Source of the DNA: Streptomyces filipinensis
GTDB taxonomy: Bacteria; Actinomycetota; Actinomycetes; Streptomycetales; Streptomycetaceae
Direction: 5' to 3'
Length of the DNA: 64,000 bases
NCBI RefSeq assembly: GCF_014649495.1
Contig: NZ_BMTD01000010.1
Coordinates: 75,067 to 139,066 of the forward strand
Both the position numbers and the translations under genes were made by a program. Under the pieces are notes generated by a model, which was given only the letters and a program-made list of their open reading frames with translations, did no database searches and had not been told where the DNA came from. Below are positions 58,433-64,000 of this stretch, piece by piece; the stretch's first letter is position 1, and each line of letters opens with the position of its first letter.

Positions 58433-59170
58433 TCAGTTCTGGGCGGTGGGCCGGACGACGATCTCGTTGACGTCGACGGTCGGGGGCTGCTCGATGGCGA
58501 AAGCGACGGCGCGGGCGATCGCCTCGGGCGGGATCGCGATCAGGTCGCGCATTTCCGTGATCTGTGCTCGGACCTGCGGATTCGTTGACGCCTCGGCGAA
58601 GTCGGTGGCTACGGCGCCGGGCGAGACGGTGGTCACCCGCAGCGAGCCACCGGCTTCCTGGCGCAGGCCTTCGCAGATGGCGCGGACCGCGAACTTCGTG
58701 CCGGCGTAGACCGCCATGGTCGGCACGATGCGCAATGCGGCCGTGGAGGCGATGGTGATGAAGTGGCCTGTGTCCTGGGCCCGGAAGACCGGCAGCGCCG
58801 CGCCGATCCCGTGCAGCACGCCCTTGACGTTGACGTCGACCATCCGGTCCCACTCGTCGACCCGTAGATCGTCCAGAGGCGAGATCGTGCCCACCCCGGC
58901 ATTGCTGACCAACACGTCGAGCCGGCCGAATCGCTCGCCGGCCAGTGCGACCAGGGCGTGCAGGTCGTCCCGCCGGGTCACGTCCGTGCGGGTCTGCACG
59001 GCCGTGCCACCCGCGCTCTCGATCCGCGCCACCAGGTTCGCGAGGCGCTCGGACCGGCGCGCACCCAGGACGAGCCGCGCGCCCCGCCCGGCAAGCAGCA
59101 GTGCGGTCGCCTCGCCGATACCGCTGCTGGCTCCCGTGATCGCCACGACCTTGCCGTCGATTCCGGACAC
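58433..59170 (-). CDS. Short-chain dehydrogenase/reductase
   Basis: 245-residue classical SDR: TGASSGIG (about residues 11-18), NAG in VSNAGVG, catalytic ASTAALR with YAGTK, and SPGAVATDF. NADP preference is suggested by the basic GARRSERL after the second strand. GTG start after GAGGAAG. Divergent from an XRE regulator across 149 bases containing a nested inverted repeat, so probably its target. Confidence 0.87.
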   Translation of the reverse strand: MSGIDGKVVAITGASSGIGEATALLLAGRGARLVLGARRSERLANLVARIESAGGTAVQTRTDVTRRDDLHALVALAGERFGRLDVLVSNAGVGTISPLDDLRVDEWDRMVDVNVKGVLHGIGAALPVFRAQDTGHFITIASTAALRIVPTMAVYAGTKFAVRAICEGLRQEAGGSLRVTTVSPGAVATDFAEASTNPQVRAQITEMRDLIAIPPEAIARAVAFAIEQPPTVDVNEIVVRPTAQN

Positions 59171-59273
59171 GTTGTCTTCCTCGTCTTCCTGAAGTACCGG
59201 TAGCCGGTGACCCACAGGTCACCGGTGAGAGCTGCACCCCCCACTCGGGAGACAGTCTGTGAGGTCTTCAGCC

Positions 59274-59313
59274 TGGTATCCAGAACGCGGTCATTCTGGA
59301 ACCGGAGATACCA
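59274..59313. promoter_or_regulatory. Nested inverted repeat between the SDR and XRE genes
   Basis: Outer pair TGGTATC (59274-59280) / GATACCA (59307-59313), inner pair CAGAA (59281-59285) / TTCTG (59294-59298). Ends seven bases before the XRE start codon. Likely operator. Confidence 0.5.
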
Positions 59314-59319
59314 TCCAGC

Positions 59320-60105
59320 ATGCCGTCACAGCCCAATCAGCGCCGTGAGCTTGGCGCTTTCCTACGTAGCCGCAGAGAGCGGATCACCCCTGACCAAGTG
59401 GGGCTGCCGCACACCGGCCGACGACGGACACCGGGCCTGCGCCGGGAAGAACTCGCGCTGCTCGCCTGCATCAGCGCCACCTGGTACACGTACCTTGAGC
59501 AGGGCCGGGACGTCCACGCCTCGGACCAGGTGCTCGACGCCCTCGCCTCGGCACTGCAGTTGGACCGGCACGAGCGCGGTCATCTCTTCCGGCTCGCCGG
59601 GCGCGCGCCTGCGGTCGAACCCGAAGAACGGGAGTCCCTCACCGCCGATGTGGCAGCTGTCCCGCTCCTGCTCCAGCCGCATCCGGCGTACATCATCGGC
59701 GGAAACTACGACGTGCTCGGCCACAACCAGGCGGCCGACGACCTGTTCCCGCGCCTCAACGCGGCTGACAGGCAAGCCAACTTCGCCCGATGGGTGTTCC
59801 TCGAACCTGTCGCCCGGAACGTTCTGGCCGACTGGGAGATCGAGGCACGCGGCCTGCTCGCCCGGCTGAGGACACTTGCCGGGCGCCACCCGGGCGCCCC
59901 CCGGTACACCCGGCTGATCGACGAACTGAACGCGGGCAGCCCTGAAGTGCGGGCCTGGTGGCCGCAGTACGACGTGCAGGCCCGGCACGGCGGACGGAAG
60001 CGGATACGGCTCCCCGGACGCGGGATCGTCGACTTTGCCTACACCGCATTCCATCTGGCCGAACAACCGGAACAGACACTGGTGATCTACTCCGACAGGG
60101 CGTAA
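59320..60105 (+). CDS. XRE-family regulator with MmyB-like ligand-binding domain
   Basis: 261 residues. N-terminal helix-turn-helix (ELGAFLRSRRERITPDQVGL, then RTPGLRREELALLACISATW) followed by the PAS-like MmyB domain with YIIGGNYDVLGHNQAADDLF and FAYTAFHLAEQPEQTLVIY. The pairing of this regulator type with a divergent SDR is very common in Streptomyces. No ribosome site before the ATG; a leaderless transcript is possible. Confidence 0.9.
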   Translation: MPSQPNQRRELGAFLRSRRERITPDQVGLPHTGRRRTPGLRREELALLACISATWYTYLEQGRDVHASDQVLDALASALQLDRHERGHLFRLAGRAPAVEPEERESLTADVAAVPLLLQPHPAYIIGGNYDVLGHNQAADDLFPRLNAADRQANFARWVFLEPVARNVLADWEIEARGLLARLRTLAGRHPGAPRYTRLIDELNAGSPEVRAWWPQYDVQARHGGRKRIRLPGRGIVDFAYTAFHLAEQPEQTLVIYSDRA

Positions 60106-60500
60106 GTGTGATCGTCGGCCCGTCATACACGGCCGAGAGGTTCACGTACGGGTCCGCAGGTGCCCGGAGGCACGACCGCTGGCCGTCGTGAGAGGAACTC
60201 GTCGACAATGCACGGGAGTCTCCTCGGTGTTCCCCGTACAGCGCCGAACAGCCCACGCCGTGCCGCGCTCGTGGCGCGGCCACACGGGTGGTTCTGCGCA
60301 GAACACCTGAGCCCCCGTTCCCCCTCGCGATGCCTTGACCGCACAAGGGACTTGGGCCGGCCGCCGGGCCGGCGCCCGTGCTCGTTGATCAGACGATCCG
60401 GCGTGCCGACGAGCAGATCCCGGACATGTGCGAATTAACCTCTCGTCACCTTATGACGTGGTGGATCGCATACGCATCCGCTTCAACGCTCGGAGAAGAC
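60106..60500. other. 395-base intergenic region with a perfect palindrome
   Basis: No gene supported. Contains the hairpin GCCGCGC / GCGCGGC (60262-60280) and the fully self-complementary GTTCTGCGCAGAAC (60291-60304). The last 80 bases are relatively AT-rich and should hold the promoter of the histidine-rich protein. Confidence 0.5.
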
Positions 60501-60842
60501 ATGCGCAAGCCTCGCAAGACCGCCGTCGTGGCCGCCCTTCTCGCCACCGTCGGCTTCCTCGGCACCGGCACCGCCTACGCCCACGGGCAGGGGCATGGGC
60601 ACGGGCACAAAAACGGGCACTCACACGCGAAGGGACACCAGGGTCGAGAGAGCGAGACAGTCCTCATCAGCCAGAGCACCTCATGCACGGTGGCCGAAGA
60701 GAACGTCGACGTACAGGGTGAGTCCGGATTCGAGAACGGCCGCGAGGGCAACCAGCCCAACGGCAAGGGCTCTCCCGGCCAGCAGACCACCAACGTCGGC
60801 TCACGCCTCGGGTGCGACAACACCCTCGTCCTCGGCAAGTAG
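60501..60842 (+). CDS. Secreted histidine/glycine-rich small protein
   Basis: 113 residues. Signal peptide MRKPRKTAVVAALLATVGFL with cleavage at AYA-H. The mature N-terminus is a His-Gly repeat (HGQGHGHGHKNGHSHAKGH) that should bind divalent metals. The rest is Asn/Gly/Gln-rich with two cysteines (TSCTVAEEN, LGCDNT), resembling surface or spore-coat style small proteins. CGGAGAAG precedes the ATG. No family recognised. Confidence 0.75.
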   Translation: MRKPRKTAVVAALLATVGFLGTGTAYAHGQGHGHGHKNGHSHAKGHQGRESETVLISQSTSCTVAEENVDVQGESGFENGREGNQPNGKGSPGQQTTNVGSRLGCDNTLVLGK

Positions 60843-61286
60843 CTCACACCCCTCCCGGCGCCGGGCCGCACGACCGGCGCCGGGAGGCAGCAGGTGCGGG
60901 GCGCGGATGCCGAGGATGCCGAAGACCTCGTCCTTCGCCGGCCCGCGCAGCTCCGCCATGAAGGCGGGGTCCACCCGACCGGTCCTGGCCCAGATCCCGC
61001 CGAGGGACTCCGCGCAGTGCTGGGCCAGCACGCTCGTGAAGCCCTCGGCGCGGATGATCCGGGCCAGGCCCGACTCGACGAGCGGACCGGAGAGGAACTC
61101 CAGACAGCCCGCCGCGTCGTATTTCTCGTCCTCGCGAGCCATCGGGTCGTCAAGGATGCCGACGAGCAGGACGGCCCGTTCCTCATCGGGGATCTCCGGC
61201 TCGGCCCACACCGGGGCCCCCGGGGTGGACGCAGTCAGGGTGCAGGGCCGCCCCCTTCCGAACAGCCCCTCCAGCCATCTCCTCAT
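60801..61286 (-). CDS. Hypothetical protein
   Basis: 161-residue soluble helical protein: RRWLEGLFGRGR at the start, IPDEERAVLLVGILDDPMAR and LAQHCAESLGGIWARTGRV in the core, suggestive of HEAT-like or immunity-type helices. The ATG at 61286 is ten bases after GAGGGG. Its last 42 bases overlap the converging secreted-protein gene, so the real end of the domain may be earlier. Function unknown. Confidence 0.6.
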   Translation of the reverse strand: MRRWLEGLFGRGRPCTLTASTPGAPVWAEPEIPDEERAVLLVGILDDPMAREDEKYDAAGCLEFLSGPLVESGLARIIRAEGFTSVLAQHCAESLGGIWARTGRVDPAFMAELRGPAKDEVFGILGIRAPHLLPPGAGRAARRREGCELLAEDEGVVAPEA

Positions 61287-61429
61287 CCAGAACACACCCC
61301 TCGTCCAGAACGTGCGGAGTCGTAGGTTACGGCCGCGGCGACCAGCAGTCCGCCACCGGCCCGTCTCCAGCCGGACGGCAGCCGTCCCCGCCTGCCCGCC
61401 TCAGCGGCTCACAGCGGTCTCCCGCTCCA

Positions 61430-62060
61430 TCCACGTCAGCGGCCAAGTGCGTCAAGTCCCAGGGCATGAAGGTCGACTTCCACTACTCGGACACCTGGGC
61501 CGACCCGGGCGCACAGACCAAGCCGGCCGCGTGGACGCGCCATGCATGGCCGTCGCGCTGCACCTGGCCAAGGGCGGTGACAAGTCAGGCACGGAGTGGT
61601 GGTCCGACAACGCGGCCGCGCACGGGTGAAGTCCGACGCGACCGGCCTGTCGTACGACGGCCACCGGCGCGGCCCGCTCTCCGATTTCCAGACCCCCCTG
61701 GAGGACGCGGCCTCCCGCTACGGCGAGCCGGTGTTCGTCGCCGAGACGGCCTACCCGTTCACGCCGGCCCGGGACGACTCCCTGGGGAACCAGATCGACA
61801 CCAGCGGCGAGCTGGTGAGCGGCTACCCGGCGACCGTGGCCGGCCAGACCAAGTGGATGAACGACGTGGTGAGCATCGTGGAAGCCGTCCCGAACGGCCG
61901 CGGCCCCGGCGTCTTCTACTGGGAGGCGACGTGGACCGCCGGCACCGGAGACGGCTGGGACCCGGCCGACGCCACCTCGGGCAACGGCTGCGAGAACCGG
62001 GCCTGTTCGGCTACGACGACAAGGCGATGTCCTCCATGACGTGGTTCAGCCACCGCCGAA
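61430..62060 (+). pseudogene. GH53 arabinogalactan endo-beta-1,4-galactanase remnant
   Basis: Pieces of a GH53 enzyme in two frames: CVKSQGMKVDFHYSDTWADP and GAQTKPAAW at 61440-61530, a gap with internal deletion, then VAETAYPFT, GELVSGYPATVAGQTKWMND, GVFYWEATWTAG, and in a shifted frame LFGYDDKAMSSMTWFS at the end. The signal peptide, most of the barrel (including the acid/base region) and the reading frame are lost. Confidence 0.75.
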
Positions 62061-62246
62061 CCACCCATGCGCGGCCCGGCCGCAGGGGAGGCCGGGCCCC
62101 GCCCTGTTTTCCGGGGCCGCCCGGCGCTTCGCGGTCGCACGGCCGTTCGGTACCGGACAACGAACGATGACTCCCGTGCGCGACGGAATCGGCCGGGCGA
62201 CAGTGGGAAGACTGCGTACGAGGAGGCCGGGGACGGAGGCGGACGG

Positions 62247-62534
62247 ATGATGGGAACTCCCTCGGGCCGGGTGCGGCGGACCATCCTGGAGTGGCTCAAG
62301 GACCCGGCGGAGCACTTCCCGGCGTACCTCCGCCGAGACCTCGCCGAGACGGGCGTCACCGCGCGGGCCGTGGCCGTCAAGCTGGGCGTGCCGCGCCGGA
62401 CCGCCCTCGCCCACCTCGACTTCCTCACCCGCCTCGGCCTGCTGCGCACCCGCCGCAGCTGCTGCCGCACCTACTACCGGCGCGACGAGATCCGCATCGC
62501 CGAGGTGGCCCGGATGTTCGAGAAGGGGTGGTGA
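62247..62534 (+). CDS. Small helix-turn-helix regulator (ArsR-like winged helix)
   Basis: 95 residues forming one winged-helix domain: RVRRTILEWLKDPAEHF, VTARAVAVKLGVPRRTALAHLDFLTRLGLLRTRRS and a wing ending RTYYRRDEIRIAEVARMFEKGW. The DNA-recognition helix is GVPRRTALAHLDFL. Two adjacent ATGs (62247, 62250). It lies 67 bases before the SMP-30-like gene on the same strand and could regulate it. Confidence 0.78.
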   Translation: MMGTPSGRVRRTILEWLKDPAEHFPAYLRRDLAETGVTARAVAVKLGVPRRTALAHLDFLTRLGLLRTRRSCCRTYYRRDEIRIAEVARMFEKGW

Positions 62535-62601
62535 GAGGCCGCCGGGCAGGACAGAGTGGCCGGGCACAGGCGGCGACCGACGGCGAAAGGGCACACCGCG
62601 C

Positions 62602-63570
62602 ATGGACCGACCCACGGCACTCGTCCCGCTCCACTACGTCTCCCTGGGCGCCCGCGGCCCCGAGGACGTGGTGGCCGACGCGCACGGACGCGTGCTGACC
62701 GGAGCGGAGGACGGCCGGATCCTGCGCGTCCACCACCTCGGCGACCCGCGCACGGCCCGCGTGGAGGTGCTGGCCGAGACCGGCGGCCGTCCGCTCGGAC
62801 TCGAACCGCTCCCGGACGGGGGCCTGCTGGTGTGCGACGCGGAGCGCGGCCTGCTGCGGGTCGATCCCGTCGATGGCGGCGCCGGCACCGTCCACGTCCT
62901 CGCGGACTCGGTGGCGGGCGAGCGGCTCCGGTTCTGCAGCAACGTCGTCGCCGTGCCGGACGGCACCGTGTACGTCACCGTCTCCAGCCGCCGCTACCCG
63001 CTGGGCCAGTGGATCGGCGACATCGTCGAACACACCGGTACCGGACGGCTGCTGCGCCTTGCGGCCGACGGCGGTGAGCCGGAAGTCCTGCTGGAGGGGC
63101 TGCAGTTCGCCAACGGGCTGGCGGTCGGCGGCGACGGCTCCTTCCTGGTGATCGCCGAGACCGGTGCCTGCCGGCTCACCCGCTACCACCTCACGGGCCC
63201 GCGCGCCGGCCACATCGAACCCTTCGCCACGCTGCCCGGTATGCCGGACAACCTCTGGCGCGAGGGCCCCGACGGCCCGCTCTGGGTCGCGCTCGCCAGT
63301 CCGCGGGTCCCGCCGCTCGACCTCCTGCACCGCACCCCGCCCGGCGTGCGCGGCGCCGCCGCCCGGGCCGCCGTCCACGCGCCCTACCGCCCGAGCGGAG
63401 CGATCGGGGTCATGGCCTTCGACGACACCGGACGCACCGTCCACCACCTGACCCGCCGCCGCTCCGGCTTCCGCATGGTCACCAGCGTCTGCGCGACCGG
63501 CGACCACCTCGTCCTCGGCAGCCTCCGCGAGCCCGGCGTCGCGGTCTGCGCCCGGCCCGCCGCCCTCTGA
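62602..63570 (+). CDS. SMP-30/gluconolactonase/strictosidine synthase-like beta-propeller protein
   Basis: 322 residues with the propeller repeats PEDVVADAHGRVLTGAEDGRI, RPLGLEPLPDGGLLVCDAERGLL and FANGLAVGGDGSFLVIAETGACRLTRY, and the MPDNLWREGPDGPLWVAL metal-binding-type turn. Lactonase or strictosidine-synthase-like hydrolase; reaction not resolvable. No signal peptide. Confidence 0.82.
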   Translation: MDRPTALVPLHYVSLGARGPEDVVADAHGRVLTGAEDGRILRVHHLGDPRTARVEVLAETGGRPLGLEPLPDGGLLVCDAERGLLRVDPVDGGAGTVHVLADSVAGERLRFCSNVVAVPDGTVYVTVSSRRYPLGQWIGDIVEHTGTGRLLRLAADGGEPEVLLEGLQFANGLAVGGDGSFLVIAETGACRLTRYHLTGPRAGHIEPFATLPGMPDNLWREGPDGPLWVALASPRVPPLDLLHRTPPGVRGAAARAAVHAPYRPSGAIGVMAFDDTGRTVHHLTRRRSGFRMVTSVCATGDHLVLGSLREPGVAVCARPAAL

Positions 63571-63636
63571 CACGGCGGTACGCTGGTGCCGGCCGTGATC
63601 ACCCGTCGGGGCAGGCCGAACAGGAGACGCACCAGC

Positions 63637-64000
63637 ATGACAGCCCCGGAAGCCGAGAGCCTCCGTGTCCGCCCCACGCCACGGCGGCGGTCCGAGTGGC
63701 GTACCCAGACACCCGTCGTCGCCGTCGTCGCGGCCGGCGGCGCCCTGGGCGCGTGCGCCCGCTACGGGCTCACCCTGACCTGGCCCACACCGCCCGGCGG
63801 CTTCCCCTGGGCGACCTTCTGGACCAATCTCATCGGCTGCGCGGTGATCGGTGTCTTCATGGTGCTCATCACCGATGTGTGGGCCGCCCACCGACTCGTC
63901 CGCCCCTTCTTCGGCACCGGTGTGCTCGGTGGCTTCACCACCTTCTCCACCTACGCCGTCGACATCCGCAGGCTGGCCGACGCCGGCCGCCCGGGAACCG
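63637..64000 (+). CDS. crcB: CrcB/Fluc fluoride channel (cut by window end)
   Basis: The first 121 codons are present. A basic N-terminus of about 22 residues precedes VVAVVAAGGALGACARYGL, the CrcB signature GTFWTNLIGC-like segment (ATFWTNLIGCAVIG) and GVLGGFTTFSTYAVD with the conserved Phe-box. Dual-topology fluoride exporters work as dimers and Streptomyces usually have a second crcB next door, beyond this window. GGAG precedes the ATG. I see no fluoride riboswitch consensus in the 66 bases upstream. Confidence 0.9.
   Translation, partial: MTAPEAESLRVRPTPRRRSEWRTQTPVVAVVAAGGALGACARYGLTLTWPTPPGGFPWATFWTNLIGCAVIGVFMVLITDVWAAHRLVRPFFGTGVLGGFTTFSTYAVDIRRLADAGRPGT

Noticed and set aside
63571..63636. 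Possible fluoride riboswitch before crcB
   Set aside because: The 66-base gap does not show the conserved fluoride-aptamer pseudoknot pattern and is short for it.

Overview
The window is a Streptomyces-type actinobacterial chromosome segment. GC content is very high, third codon positions are GC-saturated, GTG starts and 4-base stop/start overlaps are common, secreted proteins follow the usual Streptomyces signal style, and there is a mycothiol-type (not glutathione-type) formaldehyde dehydrogenase. I see no rRNA, tRNA, CRISPR array, integrase or intact insertion sequence.

Layout. 0-12.7 kb is accessory: a flavin monooxygenase, an MFS/hydrolase chimeric pseudogene, a minus-strand unit of methyltransferase, membrane-anchored NACHT NTPase and SDR, a glycosyltransferase, an L,D-transpeptidase lipoprotein, and a nest of very small secreted proteins. 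12.8-30.7 kb is a choline/glycine betaine catabolic island: choline dehydrogenase (BetA), betaine aldehyde dehydrogenase (BetB), a glycine-betaine ABC importer, a Rieske oxygenase with its ferredoxin and reductase to demethylate betaine, a dimethylglycine/sarcosine dehydrogenase with a folate domain, and C1 disposal (mycothiol formaldehyde dehydrogenase, metallo-beta-lactamase hydrolase, PurU). Two near-duplicate IclR regulators lie inside and at the end of it. 30.9-38.4 kb is a sugar/polyol locus (MFS, DeoR, two FGGY kinases, histidine phosphatase, 2-hydroxyacid dehydrogenase). 38.5-47.1 kb holds a DHA2 efflux pump with a TetR regulator, a GH18 chitinase, MsrA, an NAD kinase paralogue and gene remnants. 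47.2-50.0 kb is an NCS1 permease/isochorismatase/GntR operon. 50-64 kb is mixed: SseB-like protein, orphan PqqB-like protein, MarR, VOC, an eight-repeat beta-propeller lipoprotein, HxlR with an imine-reductase-like enzyme, SDR with XRE, decayed genes, and a CrcB gene cut by the window edge.

The strongest undescribed signal is regulatory. All nine promoter regions of the choline island, including that of the formaldehyde-detoxification pair and those of both iclR genes, carry a pair of 17-bp elements of the form GTTGC-N7-GCAAC, with the two elements always starting 19 bp apart. This ties choline oxidation, betaine import, demethylation and formaldehyde disposal into one apparent IclR regulon, and in both iclR genes the element covers the start codon.

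Other compact control regions visible by eye are five GAAC-N3-GTTC palindromes between the efflux pump and its TetR, overlapping perfect palindromes plus a shared 16-bp motif around the DeoR gene, a DasR-type site at the chitinase, and a CCAGAC-AC-GTCTGG palindrome at the NCS1 operon. Several loci (1.3-2.7, 46.1-46.5, 57.6-58.4, 61.4-62.1 kb) are recombination scars made of truncated genes. All functional names are from sequence reading alone, without database searches.
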